Shown: positions 18,484-26,945 of the stretch, in pieces
Layout of the letters: each line of letters opens with the position of its first letter
Numbering within the stretch: the stretch's first letter is position 1
Assembly: GCA_934796775.1 (NCBI GenBank)
Contig: CAKVPH010000003.1
Location: 77,782 to 141,781, forward strand
Length of the DNA stretch: 64,000 nt
From: an uncultured Clostridia bacterium
GTDB lineage: Bacteria > Bacillota > Clostridia > Christensenellales > Borkfalkiaceae
Reading direction: 5' to 3'
Notes under the pieces: model-generated
Database searches by the model: none
Seen by the model: the letters and a program-made list of their open reading frames with translations, nothing else
What the model was told of the DNA's origin: nothing
Program-made: the position numbers and the translations under genes

Positions 18484-19258
18484 AATAAACAATCTCCTTT
18501 GCTAATTTTTTGTATTCCAAAGCGCTTCGGCTGCTTTTTTTGAAAAATACAACCGGTTCGCTGTTGTCCTGCGACCATTCGACCGCACTGTCGGTATGAA
18601 TGAAATTTTCAAAAAGCGTAATGTCTTCAAGTTCTTTTAAAGTTTGCATCGTCTGTTTGAAATATTTCTTTCTTTCGTCCGCTTTAGTTACTGCAATTCC
18701 CAGAATTTTCATATCATGTTTTGCGTTATTGCAAAATTCCACCATGTTGGCTAAACCAAATAACCCCCAAGGGCTTGCTTCAACGGGAATAAGCGCGTAA
18801 TCGGACGCAACAAGAACGTTTTTAACCCAGCCGTCTAAAGTAGGCGGACAATCGATTAAAACGTAATCGTATTCTTTTATTTTTTCAGAGCGGGCAAAAA
18901 TATCGGATAAAACGGTATCTTTGTCCGAAACCGCCTCGGCAAACGTTTTATCGAGTGAATACGAAGAGGGAATCATATCTAATCCCTTATATTTCGTGCT
19001 TACGATACAGTTATCTAAACTGCCGCGTGAAACAACCGCTTGAAAAAGATTTTTTCCGCTTGATGAAAAAACAGCGGATTGTTCTTCGTCGAAAAACGAA
19101 ATGGTAAGATTTATTTGCATATCGCCGTCGATAAGCAACGTTTTTTTACCGTCTATGCTCAAAGATGAACCGACGTTTGAGCAGCAAGTCGTTTTTCCGC
19201 TGCCGCCTTTATTGTTTACGAACGCGATTATTATCGGTTTTTTCGTCGTTTTTTTCAT
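18470..19258 (-). CDS. ParA/MinD-family ATPase in a microcompartment operon; candidate McdA-like
   Basis: 262 residues from the ATG at 19258, which has AGGGGG 9 bases upstream. It carries the deviant Walker A with signature lysine (NNKGGSGKTT, residues 15-24; signature Lys17), the switch segment LLIDGDMQINLT and Walker B YVLIDCPPTLDGW. Such ATPases dimerise on ATP, bind nucleoid DNA and form gradients that space cargo. The start lies 50 bases inside the EutP/PduV-like gene and the next gene overlaps its end, so it belongs to the shell operon. No parB or parS-like element was noticed. A chromosome or plasmid partition role is the alternative, but context favours spacing of microcompartments. 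Confidence 0.85.
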   Translation of the reverse strand: MKKTTKKPIIIAFVNNKGGSGKTTCCSNVGSSLSIDGKKTLLIDGDMQINLTISFFDEEQSAVFSSSGKNLFQAVVSRGSLDNCIVSTKYKGLDMIPSSYSLDKTFAEAVSDKDTVLSDIFARSEKIKEYDYVLIDCPPTLDGWVKNVLVASDYALIPVEASPWGLFGLANMVEFCNNAKHDMKILGIAVTKADERKKYFKQTMQTLKELEDITLFENFIHTDSAVEWSQDNSEPVVFFKKSSRSALEYKKLAKEIVYYADR

Positions 19259-19694
19259 CAGCTTTGTCCCCCTCTTCAAGGTATGCTATTATATCGGATA
19301 AGCCTTCGCCCGTTATTGCACTGCACGGAAAAATCTTTTTGCAGCCCGCTAAGCGCAACCATCTTTCAACGCGTTCGACGTTGGCGTCAGGCTTATCTAT
19401 ACCGGCTATTATTCCCACAACTTCGCGATTAACCAAACTCGTAAGCCCCGGAGAAAATATGGAGTACGGCTCGTTTGCAGAAAGCACCAGTCCGACAACG
19501 TCGGCTTCGTATGCGTAAAGCGCGAGCGCGCCGCTCGTTTGCCGTAATTCGGTATATTCGCCCGGCGTGTCTATGACGGTATCCAGATAGTTGACGTACT
19601 GCGTTTTGAAATAATGTATTTCTTCGCCGCGGAGAGCCTGCGTAAGCGTAGTTTTTCCCGCCGCAACGCGACCTATCAGAATGATTTTTTTCAT
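19209..19694 (-). CDS. eutP: EutP/PduV-family GTPase
   Basis: 161 residues of the small Ras-like GTPase family found in ethanolamine and propanediol microcompartment operons. The P-loop is GRVAAGKTT (8-16), G3 is DTPGEY, and a G4-like GIDKPD lies near 110. PduV in Salmonella associates with the outside of the shell and influences movement, and some EutP proteins have been assigned acetate kinase activity. The last 20 or so residues form a charged tail rich in Asp, Glu and Lys that overlaps the start of the ParA-type gene on the same strand, so translation of the two should be coupled. Confidence 0.88.
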   Translation of the reverse strand: MKKIILIGRVAAGKTTLTQALRGEEIHYFKTQYVNYLDTVIDTPGEYTELRQTSGALALYAYEADVVGLVLSANEPYSIFSPGLTSLVNREVVGIIAGIDKPDANVERVERWLRLAGCKKIFPCSAITGEGLSDIIAYLEEGDKADEKNDEKTDNNRVRKQ

Positions 19695-19701
19695 TTTTTA
19701 C

Positions 19702-20061
19702 TTACGTCCTTGTAAGTTCGCAACAAGCGTATCCGAGTTTATTGATAACGTATTCGCGAATTGCGGTAAACGACGATTCTACTGCCGATACCGTACCCGA
19801 AATAATGAGCGTGCCTGTGAATCTATCTACAAAACCTACGTCTGCATTAGAAGATTTTATCGCGATATCCGCAGCTATTACGGCACTTTCGGCAGGACTT
19901 ATAGTTAAAACGCCGATCGCGCTTCTGGTATAATCGGATTTAGGATCAAGCCCGAGTTTGGTATACAATACCTGATCCGGATTTGCTATTATATGACAGA
20001 GCGTTACCTGTTTACCGGGTACAAGCTCCTGAACTATTCTCATTTTATCTTTTAATTCCAT
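19702..20061 (-). CDS. pduU: Microcompartment shell protein, PduU/EutS type
   Basis: 119 residues, a circularly permuted BMC domain as in PduU and EutS: MRIVQELVPGKQVTLCHIIANP near the N-terminus, then SAIGVLTISPAESAVIAADIAIKSSNADVGFVDRFTGTLII. These hexamers close one face of the pore with a small beta-barrel, and PduU has been reported to contact PduV, whose homologue is encoded next door. It is the only permuted shell protein in the locus. It starts 8 bases upstream of the GTPase gene. Confidence 0.88.
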   Translation of the reverse strand: MELKDKMRIVQELVPGKQVTLCHIIANPDQVLYTKLGLDPKSDYTRSAIGVLTISPAESAVIAADIAIKSSNADVGFVDRFTGTLIISGTVSAVESSFTAIREYVINKLGYACCELTRT

Positions 20062-20106
20062 TTCAAAAAACTCCTGTATGCCTTTTTGAAAATTATACTT
20101 TTCGCC

Positions 20107-20886
20107 TCAGCCGCCTATACGACATTTAAGTCCGCTTTCTTCCGCACAAGACAACAAATATTTCATTTTATCGCCGGTTGGCGGGGTTATTCCGTCAAGT
20201 TCGTAATTTCTGCCCAAACCTGCATATTTATCCTGCCCAAGTCTGTGATAAGGCAATAAATGATGTTCTTTTACGTCAGGAAGAGTTGCCGCAAATTTTG
20301 AAATTGCGCGGATTTCTTCAGGCGTGTCGTTAAAGCCGGGAATTACCGGCGTTCTTATTATAAGATGCGTGCCGCTTTCGGCTATTTTCCTTGCGTTTTC
20401 CAAAATAAGCGCGTTATCTACGCCCGTAAAACGCTTATGCTTTTCGCCGTCAACGTGTTTTATATCCATTAAAAACGTGTCGATATAAGGAAGCAACCGC
20501 TTAATTGTTTCAAACGGCGCAAATGCCGTGGATTCTACCGCCGTATTAAGACCGTTTGCCTTGCATGCCTGTAATAAATCAAGCGCAAATTCCGGTTGAA
20601 AAAGCATTTCGCCGCCGGAAAGAGTTACGCCGCCGCCGGAACGTCTGTAATACGGAAGATCCGAAAGAATTTCGGGCATAATTTCGTCTACCGTAACGTC
20701 GCGCCCTACAATTTTCGGCTTGCCTTTTTCTATCAAAGTTTCAACTTCTTTTGACTGCGACTCGGGATTACAGCACCATTTACAACGTAAAAAACATCCT
20801 TTTAAAAAGACTATGGTGCGTATTCCATCGCCGTCGTGAATGGAAAACCTCTGTATGTTGAATATTCTGCCTTTTCCCTGATACAT
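20107..20886 (-). CDS. Glycyl-radical enzyme activating protein (radical SAM)
   Basis: 259 residues. The radical SAM cluster motif CFLRCKWC (Cys31, 35, 38) follows the typical RFSIHDGDGIRTIVFLKG. It uses S-adenosylmethionine to abstract hydrogen from the glycine of the dehydratase encoded 11 bases upstream. At this length it resembles pyruvate formate-lyase activase: the two-cluster ferredoxin insertion that many diol and glycerol dehydratase activases carry after the first motif is absent, with only about 20 residues and no CxxC repeats before the helix VTVDEIMPEILSDL. GGGVTLSGGEMLFQPEF is the conserved SAM-binding strand. Confidence 0.92.
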   Translation of the reverse strand: MYQGKGRIFNIQRFSIHDGDGIRTIVFLKGCFLRCKWCCNPESQSKEVETLIEKGKPKIVGRDVTVDEIMPEILSDLPYYRRSGGGVTLSGGEMLFQPEFALDLLQACKANGLNTAVESTAFAPFETIKRLLPYIDTFLMDIKHVDGEKHKRFTGVDNALILENARKIAESGTHLIIRTPVIPGFNDTPEEIRAISKFAATLPDVKEHHLLPYHRLGQDKYAGLGRNYELDGITPPTGDKMKYLLSCAEESGLKCRIGG

Positions 20887-20897
20887 AATGCGTAACT

Positions 20898-23435
20898 TTA
20901 ATCGTTAAAACCTTGTTCGGTTCTGTTTATGATATCGTCCTGAAGAGATCTGGAAAGCGTTGTAAACAGCGCGCTGTAACCCGCTACGCGTACAACAAGC
21001 GTTTTATATTTTTCGGGATGATTCTGTGCGTCGATAAGAGTTTGCCTTGTTACAACGTTAAACTGCATATGCATTCCCTTCTGATCGAAATACGAACGAA
21101 TAAGAGCGGCAAACTTGTAAAGTCCGTCCATTCCGGCAAGAGCCGAAGGATGGAACTTCTGATTTAAAAGCGTACCGTTAGACGCAACTATCTGATCGAG
21201 CTTTGCAACCGAGTTAGCGGTAGCCGTAGGACCTTTTACGTCGCGACCTGAAACAGGACCTATACCGTCGGCAATAGGCGTGTAAGCAAGTCTGCCGTCG
21301 GGAGTCGCGCCCGTCTGCGCACCCAAAGGCACGTTTGCGGATACCGGATACAACCCTGCCTGAAACATTCCGCCACGGACGTTTTTATATTTTTCCATTT
21401 CTTTAGTGTAGGTGCTTGCAACCTTTCTTGCAAACATATCCACTTCGTATATATCGTTGCCGTATTTAGGGCAAGTATCGTCTATAAGGCGTTTGATCTC
21501 GCGATATCTTTCCTTTTTTGCTTTATTCATCGAAGCGAGCGAATTTACTTCTTCGTAAATAGCACGTACGACTTTTTCGTCTACGGGAACGCCTTTTTCG
21601 GCAAGTCCGTAAGCTATTTCGCCTGTAACTTTTTCTGCGGCATCGCCCGAAAGCCCGTAACCGAAGTTCGCTTCCAAAGCCTCTTTATACTCAGCCATAG
21701 TAACTTTTTTCTCATCGAAAACAAGTTGCTTGATTGCTAAAAGTCCGTCGGTGTTATTCGCTATACCAAAACCCTGAGGTCCTGTGAAATTATATATCGC
21801 GCCGCCTTCCTGCAAAGATTTGCCTCTTCCTATGCAGTCCTGGACCATGCATGACTGAAACGGAAGCGGACATCTTACGCCGTGAGCCGCGTCTATAGCG
21901 TTGTTTGCGTTTACTAAAAGTTTTATAAAATAACTCTGCTGAGCCTGATACGCGTCGAAGAATTCTTCAAAAGTCTTCATCTGCGTAACGTCGCCTGTTT
22001 TGGGACCTATCTGTTCGCCTTTATCTACGCCGTTAGAGAAAACAAGCTCCATCGGGCGGCACATGTTGAAAAATGCAGCGTCGTGCCAACCGTCGGTTTT
22101 GCCGCCTTTTTGCGGTTCTACACAACCGATTATGCAATAGTCGCGCGCGTCTTCAAGCGAAATTCCGCGCGACATCATAGACGGAATTATAATTTCGTCA
22201 TTATAATACGCGGGAAGTCCCGTTCCTAAACGGGTAAGCGCGGCGGCTTTAATCATAAAGTCCTGCGGCGTGCCGTTCCATACTCTTACCGAAAGCGACG
22301 GCTGAGGCAAAGGAACGTGCATTGCGGCCTCTAAGCACATATAGGAAAGATCGTTCGTAGCGTCAAGCCCGTAAACGTTCTGCCCGCCGGCGATAAGGTT
22401 CTGGAACATTCCGTAACCCGCAAATCCGTCGGCTGAAGCGGCGTCTCTCACCTTGTTTATATCGTTTAATTTTACCCAGATGCAGTCAAGAAGTTCCTGC
22501 GCCTGTTCTATGGTTATTTTACCTGCGTCTAAGTCCTTTTTATAGAAAGGATACATATATTGATCGAAACGTCCCGGAGAAATCGAGTGTCCGCTGGATT
22601 CGACCTGCAATAAAAGCTGAATAAACCAGAAAGTCTGGCAAGCTTCGTAAAAGCTTTCTGCCGGATATTCGGGAACACGCGCGCAGTTTTTGGCTATTTG
22701 TTCAAGTTCGGCGCGACGAACGGGATCTTTTTCTTTTTCGGCAAGTTCCTTTGCCAAAGCAGAATAACGCCTTGCATATAATATAACCGCTTCGATACTT
22801 TCTTTAACCGCGGTTAAAAAATTATGTTTCTGAACGTAATCGGGGCAATATACGGGAAGTTCTTCAAGAGCTTTTTCAACTTCTTTTAAAATGCCGCGAT
22901 AGCCCATGTTCAAAACCTTTGCATAGTCTACGTTTACATGCCCTATTCCGTTATAAAAATAGTTGCCCGGCGTAAACATTGCGTGCTTTGTAAAAGCTTC
23001 ATACGCCTTTACGTCCATATCAGATTTTGCAAGATCGGAACATGTTTTGCCTTTCCAGTAAGGATAAACCCTTCTTAAATCGGCTTTTGCCTGTTCGCTT
23101 ATATAAAACGGATCCGCGGCGCGCGTAGCTACCGTATCAAGCTCCGCTTCAAGCCATTCATATGAATATTCGGGGAATACCTGACAGCCGTGCGGCGCAA
23201 TGGTCGCGCTGCCTACTATCAGTTCGTTATCCCTTATGATAATGGGGATATTTTCCAGAATATGACGGAAAGCCGCGCTTCTGCGGCGAATTATCGGCAG
23301 ATCTTCGGTTTCCATATAACTTTCGGTAACCAGAACTCCGCGAGCCGATTCTATTTCCGGCATTTTTTCATATAAAGCGTTTATAAGTTTATCTATTCTT
23401 GCGCTTTTTTCTATAACGAATTTTATATTATCCAT
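20898..23435 (-). CDS. Glycyl-radical diol dehydratase (B12-independent 1,2-propanediol dehydratase)
   Basis: 845 residues. It should convert 1,2-propanediol to propionaldehyde inside the compartment. The catalytic thiyl residue is Cys438 in GCVEP with Glu440. The radical glycine is Gly819 in RVAGYSA, near the C-terminus. His166, His283, Ser284 and Asp452 match, by my alignment from memory, the substrate-binding residues of Clostridium butyricum glycerol dehydratase (His164, His281, Ser282, Asp447). The rhamnose genes upstream favour propanediol over glycerol or choline. The N-terminus lacks an obvious encapsulation extension. The ribosome site is GGAG, 7 bases before the ATG. Activated by the next gene. 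Confidence 0.92.
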   Translation of the reverse strand: MDNIKFVIEKSARIDKLINALYEKMPEIESARGVLVTESYMETEDLPIIRRRSAAFRHILENIPIIIRDNELIVGSATIAPHGCQVFPEYSYEWLEAELDTVATRAADPFYISEQAKADLRRVYPYWKGKTCSDLAKSDMDVKAYEAFTKHAMFTPGNYFYNGIGHVNVDYAKVLNMGYRGILKEVEKALEELPVYCPDYVQKHNFLTAVKESIEAVILYARRYSALAKELAEKEKDPVRRAELEQIAKNCARVPEYPAESFYEACQTFWFIQLLLQVESSGHSISPGRFDQYMYPFYKKDLDAGKITIEQAQELLDCIWVKLNDINKVRDAASADGFAGYGMFQNLIAGGQNVYGLDATNDLSYMCLEAAMHVPLPQPSLSVRVWNGTPQDFMIKAAALTRLGTGLPAYYNDEIIIPSMMSRGISLEDARDYCIIGCVEPQKGGKTDGWHDAAFFNMCRPMELVFSNGVDKGEQIGPKTGDVTQMKTFEEFFDAYQAQQSYFIKLLVNANNAIDAAHGVRCPLPFQSCMVQDCIGRGKSLQEGGAIYNFTGPQGFGIANNTDGLLAIKQLVFDEKKVTMAEYKEALEANFGYGLSGDAAEKVTGEIAYGLAEKGVPVDEKVVRAIYEEVNSLASMNKAKKERYREIKRLIDDTCPKYGNDIYEVDMFARKVASTYTKEMEKYKNVRGGMFQAGLYPVSANVPLGAQTGATPDGRLAYTPIADGIGPVSGRDVKGPTATANSVAKLDQIVASNGTLLNQKFHPSALAGMDGLYKFAALIRSYFDQKGMHMQFNVVTRQTLIDAQNHPEKYKTLVVRVAGYSALFTTLSRSLQDDIINRTEQGFND

Positions 23436-23482
23436 AAAATTACTCCGTCAGGGAAAAACTCCTCTGTTCTTTTTAATGCGCG

Positions 23483-23517
23483 CCGATAACCTTTTTATTG
23501 CTATCCGGCATTATCGG
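23483..23517 (-). other. Stem-loop between the PduT-like and dehydratase genes
   Basis: CCGATAA and TTATCGG arms (7 bp) with a 21-base loop lie in the 89-base gap before the dehydratase. It could be a processing or stability element that separates dehydratase expression from the upstream part of the operon. Confidence 0.35.
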
Positions 23518-23524
23518 GAATAGG

Positions 23525-24070
23525 TTAAATCTGTTCCCAAAGCTCCTCATGCGGAGCGGCAATCACCGACGTTGCGGACAACATGCCCGAGTCTTTTGCG
23601 TAGTTTCCGCCTGCGGCAACCGCGGCGGTTACGTCGCCTACTTCTCCGGTTATAATTACTACGCCTTTACCGCCAAGCCCGCGCGAAACGCGAAGATCGT
23701 ATATCTCCACTCTTGCGGTTTTTACGGCTATATCCGCCGCCTTTATGCAGGTGGCAGCCGAAAACGTTTCGATTAAGCCGAGCGAGCCTTGCTTTGCTCC
23801 CGCACCCGTACCAAACAGTGCGGTTATTACCTGTTCGTCTATTCTTCCCATAACGGAAGAGTCTATAACGTACTCGTCGAAAAGCGCGCGGACGTGATCG
23901 ACCGAAGCCGTTACGTTAGCAATGCTTCCCGTGAGAATAATTTCGTATTTTCCCGGACAGGACGGATGAGCAGTAACCATCTGAACGCCTGCGCTTTTGA
24001 GCGCGGCATCGGTTGCTTCAACGCCTTTCGGAATATTTTTAAGTTCTATAACGCCTATTGCCTTATACAT
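23525..24070 (-). CDS. pduT: PduT-like tandem-BMC shell protein with pore cysteine
   Basis: 181 residues with two fused BMC domains (about 1-90 and 95-180), forming a pseudohexameric trimer. The first domain has SCPGKY with Cys38, the position that in Salmonella PduT binds the central [4Fe-4S] cluster. PduT interacts with PduS, encoded immediately upstream with a TAATG stop-start overlap, so the pair probably carries electrons across the shell. The second domain has GSLGLIETFSAATCIKAADIAVKTA. This is the only BMC-T protein in the locus. Confidence 0.9.
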   Translation of the reverse strand: MYKAIGVIELKNIPKGVEATDAALKSAGVQMVTAHPSCPGKYEIILTGSIANVTASVDHVRALFDEYVIDSSVMGRIDEQVITALFGTGAGAKQGSLGLIETFSAATCIKAADIAVKTARVEIYDLRVSRGLGGKGVVIITGEVGDVTAAVAAGGNYAKDSGMLSATSVIAAPHEELWEQI

Positions 24071-25395
24071 TACTCTTCTACCCTGTCAATAATGATTTTT
24101 TCGCCGTCGATAAGTGTTACTTTACCCGATATCGAAGCGTATTGCGGTAAGGAAAGTCCTTCTCCGCTTTCGGCTATTTTTTGTCCGGCATCTACCGTAT
24201 CGCCTTCGTTTACTATTGCAACGGACGGTGCGCCTATATGCTGTTTAAGCCGAATTTCTACTCTGTTAAAGTCTTTTATTTCGCCTGCAAATTCAGGCTT
24301 TACATCGTACTTTGTTACCCCCAGCGCACTCATGAGCTTTGTTGTGGGGATCATTCTGTAATCGTGTTCGGGCTTTGCGTGTACTTCTGCGTCCGAACGG
24401 AATTTTAATTTATTTTTTGCAAGTATCGCCTTGTATCCGTCTATTACCGCTCTGGGAGATATTCCCTGACAGCAGGCTATGCTTTCGCAAATGCCGCAAC
24501 CGCAACAGAGAGTTGCCGATATTACAAGTTCGGGCGAGACTTCAGCCGCGGACTTTGCCGTTCTTACGAGTTTATGCGGTTCAAGAGGATAGCCAAGAAG
24601 CGCTCTCGGACACATCTCGGTACAATGCGTACACTGACAGCACGCCGTTTCGGCACGAACTATCGATTTTGAAACGTCGAGTTTTTTATATTGTATAGCG
24701 GGCGTGCTTTCGGGCAGTACGAGCAACGATTTAGTCGTTTTCGTAACCGAAGCGCGCGCCAAATCGGTTATTTTTCCCATAGCGGGACCGCCGTCTACAA
24801 GACAGTCTTCTTCAGAAACGGTGATACCGAGTTTTCGGAATAAGTCGCGGACGGGCGTTCCGACGGGAACGCGAACAACTGCAGGCTTTTTAACGTTACC
24901 GCTTATTGTAAGCCATTTATAGGTTACTTTATCGCCGAACTTGATAGCTCTTGCGATATTGTAAACGGTTTCTACGTTGTAAACTATGACGCCTGCGGTT
25001 ATGGGAAGCGCACCGGGCTTAACTACTTTGCCCGTTGCCTGATATATAAGACTTACCTCGTCGCCCATAGGATAGACTTCGGGTAAAGTTTTTACCGTGA
25101 TTTTGTCGGCGAGCTTTTCGCCGTCGGTTAAATTAAGCTCTTTTGCTCTGTGTCGCTTTATGCACAGTACGGCACGATTTGCGTTGAGCGTTTGCACTAT
25201 TTTGGTCGCGCCGTACACTATTAAAGGAAGCTCTCGCCCTAAAATAGTGAAATCGGTATATAACAGAGGCTCACACTCGGCACCGTTTATGACGAGAGTA
25301 TCGGCGCCTTCGGCAAGTTTTGCAAACGAGGGAAACCCTGCGCCGCCTGCGCCTACTATACCCGCCTCTTTCATAAGTTGTTTAAGTTCTTCCAT
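24070..25395 (-). CDS. pduS: PduS-like RnfC-family iron-sulfur flavoprotein
   Basis: 441 residues. It starts with the RnfC-type flavin/NADH-binding loop GIVGAGGAGFPS, has an SLBB-like segment about 160-210, then two ferredoxin-like clusters: CCQCTHCTEMCP (Cys252-262) and CCGCGICESIACC (Cys297-309). A biotinyl/sandwich-type domain (IVNEGDTVDAGQKIAE) closes the protein. In B12 systems PduS is described as a cobalamin reductase, but here there is no B12 enzyme, so NADH reoxidation or electron export through PduT is the likelier role. The stop codon overlaps the pduT-like start by one base. Confidence 0.9.
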   Translation of the reverse strand: MEELKQLMKEAGIVGAGGAGFPSFAKLAEGADTLVINGAECEPLLYTDFTILGRELPLIVYGATKIVQTLNANRAVLCIKRHRAKELNLTDGEKLADKITVKTLPEVYPMGDEVSLIYQATGKVVKPGALPITAGVIVYNVETVYNIARAIKFGDKVTYKWLTISGNVKKPAVVRVPVGTPVRDLFRKLGITVSEEDCLVDGGPAMGKITDLARASVTKTTKSLLVLPESTPAIQYKKLDVSKSIVRAETACCQCTHCTEMCPRALLGYPLEPHKLVRTAKSAAEVSPELVISATLCCGCGICESIACCQGISPRAVIDGYKAILAKNKLKFRSDAEVHAKPEHDYRMIPTTKLMSALGVTKYDVKPEFAGEIKDFNRVEIRLKQHIGAPSVAIVNEGDTVDAGQKIAESGEGLSLPQYASISGKVTLIDGEKIIIDRVEE

Positions 25396-25503
25396 AAATG
25401 CTCCCGAAAAATGATAAGCCGAACTTTTTTGCTTGTTTATCTCTTCTTTTTTTATTCTGTAAGCTTTTTTAAGCCTGCAAAGTCAATCCCTTGTAAAATA
25501 GGA

Positions 25504-25764
25504 TTAAGCCTGTTTTTCGTCCACTATACCGACTATAACGGCATCGGTAGGAACGTTCGTATTATGTAACGCGAGTCTTGCGGAACTTCCGGTTGTGATT
25601 AAAACCGTTTCGCCTATGCCTGCGCCGACACTGTCAACAGCGACGATAAATCTGCCTGTCAGTTTGCCGTTATCCATAATTTCGACTTCCATGAATTTTG
25701 CGCCGACGAGCGACTCCTGCTTTCTTGTGGAAACGATATTTCCTCTGATAATTCCTCTAAGCAT
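25504..25764 (-). CDS. eutN: EutN/CcmL-type pentameric shell vertex protein
   Basis: 86 residues, beginning MLRGIIRGNIVSTRK and ending AVIVGIVDEKQA, which is the whole OB-like BMC-P fold. Pentamers of this family cap the vertices of the icosahedral shell. It is the only BMC-P in the locus. It is 3 bases downstream of pduL. SVGAGIGETVLITTGSSAR is the conserved loop facing the pore. Confidence 0.92.
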   Translation of the reverse strand: MLRGIIRGNIVSTRKQESLVGAKFMEVEIMDNGKLTGRFIVAVDSVGAGIGETVLITTGSSARLALHNTNVPTDAVIVGIVDEKQA

Positions 25765-25767
25765 CTG

Positions 25768-26412
25768 TTACTCCTTTACGATTCTTACCTTTGAACCGTT
25801 GCCTATACCCGCGGCGTTAGCGTCGTCCGTATCGACGTGCATTTCAAGATTGAAATCGGGACTTACGCGAATCTGAACGTCATACCAACGCGTGCGACGT
25901 TTGCCCACTACGTCAACCGTAACTTTATCGCCGTCTTTTACGTTGAATCTCGCTGCGTCTTTAGGCGACATATGTATGTGTCTGTTTGCTACTATACAGC
26001 CTTCGTCAAGCTCTACTACGCCCTTAGGTCCTATGATTCTTATACCCGCAGAGCCTTTTATGTTGCCCGATTCTCTTACGGGCGGCTTGACTTTAAGCAA
26101 ATATGAGTCGGTAGCGGAAATTTCAACCTGCGTTTTACTTCTGAGCGGTCCTAAAACTCTTACGTTTTCGATAGGTCTTAAAGACGGTCCGATAAGCGTC
26201 AGCAATTCCTTGCAAGCATACTGCCCCGGTTGAGATAAATCTTTTAAAGGCGTAAGCTCGTATCCTTCACCGTAAAGCGTTTCGAGATCTTCTTTGGTAA
26301 GGTGTATGTGACGGTTGGATATGCCTACGGGTATCAAATCGTCGGCTCCGTTTTCAATCTCGTCTATAACTCTTTTTACTAATTCGGCAATTTGTTCTCT
26401 TGAAATTTCCAT
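25768..26412 (-). CDS. pduL: PduL-type phosphate propanoyltransferase
   Basis: 214 residues. It exchanges CoA for phosphate on propionyl-CoA, giving propionyl-phosphate and recycling CoA inside the compartment. Two zinc-binding SNRHIHL and ANRHIHM repeats (His35/37 and His145/147) mark the duplicated beta-barrels. Residues 1-20 (MEISREQIAELVKRVIDEIE) are an amphipathic helix of the encapsulation-peptide type. No propionate kinase gene is visible in the window, so propionyl-phosphate must be used by an enzyme encoded elsewhere, unless the EutP-like protein has kinase activity. Confidence 0.95.
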   Translation of the reverse strand: MEISREQIAELVKRVIDEIENGADDLIPVGISNRHIHLTKEDLETLYGEGYELTPLKDLSQPGQYACKELLTLIGPSLRPIENVRVLGPLRSKTQVEISATDSYLLKVKPPVRESGNIKGSAGIRIIGPKGVVELDEGCIVANRHIHMSPKDAARFNVKDGDKVTVDVVGKRRTRWYDVQIRVSPDFNLEMHVDTDDANAAGIGNGSKVRIVKE

Positions 26413-26485
26413 AAGATTACCTTTATTTTAATTTTTATATTTAATAATTTCGGCTTTTATTTGCCGCTTTTACCCGATTTTTTGA

Positions 26486-26559
26486 TACAGAAAGCCTTCC
26501 GTAGCAAAGATTGCAAATAAATTTAAACTCTCTTCGCTACGGATATTCGATTTTCTGTA
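26486..26559 (-). other. Large two-part stem-loop between shell gene and pduL
   Basis: TACAGAAA (26486-26493) pairs with TTTCTGTA (26552-26559), and inside it CCGTAGCAAAG (26499-26509) pairs with CTTCGCTACGG (26532-26542, one mismatch that is G-U in the minus-strand RNA). It occupies the 168-base gap after the shell genes and has no T-run. It probably tunes the ratio of shell protein to downstream enzymes. Confidence 0.55.
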
Positions 26560-26580
26560 CGCATTTTCTTCCTTAAAAAA

Positions 26581-26853
26581 TTACTTAATTTTAGGAAGAA
26601 GCTTTTCAACGTCTGCGTGGGGACGCGGGATAACGTGAGTAGCAATAACTTCGCCGAGAGCGGTAGCTGCTGCGCTGCCTGCTTCAACTGCGGCTTTAAC
26701 TGCGCCTACGTCGCCGCGAACCATTACGCTTACGAGTCCGCTACCGATCTTTTCGCTACCGATTAAAATAACGTTAGCTGCTTTGACCATTGCGTCTGCG
26801 GCTTCGATTGCTGCAACCAAGCCTCTCGTTTCAACCATGCCTAATGCTTCCAT
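26581..26853 (-). CDS. BMC-H shell protein, PduA/PduJ type, copy B
   Basis: 90 residues, a single BMC domain of the major hexamer type, with pore loop EKIGSGL and [13 protein letters not shown]. It differs from the copy at 27240-27515 at only a few residues (no Leu2, Ile/Val near 29, PKIK/PTVK end), so the pair is a recent duplication separated by a different BMC-H gene. The ribosome site is a strong AGGAGG. This is likely the most abundant facet protein, with a pore suited to small polar substrates such as propanediol. Confidence 0.95.
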   Translation of the reverse strand: MEALGMVETRGLVAAIEAADAMVKAANVILIGSEKIGSGLVSVMVRGDVGAVKAAVEAGSAAATALGEVIATHVIPRPHADVEKLLPKIK

Positions 26854-26945
26854 GATAAAATCCTCCTGGATTATTTTTACTTGAATTAAATTGTTAAAAA
26901 GTCGTTTTTAATTGTAGTACTGTATACGCTTTGCCCTGCAAAAAC

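Noticed and set aside
18470..19258. ParA-type gene considered as part of a plasmid or prophage partition module
   Set aside because: No parB, replication or phage genes in the window; flanked and overlapped by microcompartment genes on the same strand, and the rest is chromosomal housekeeping.
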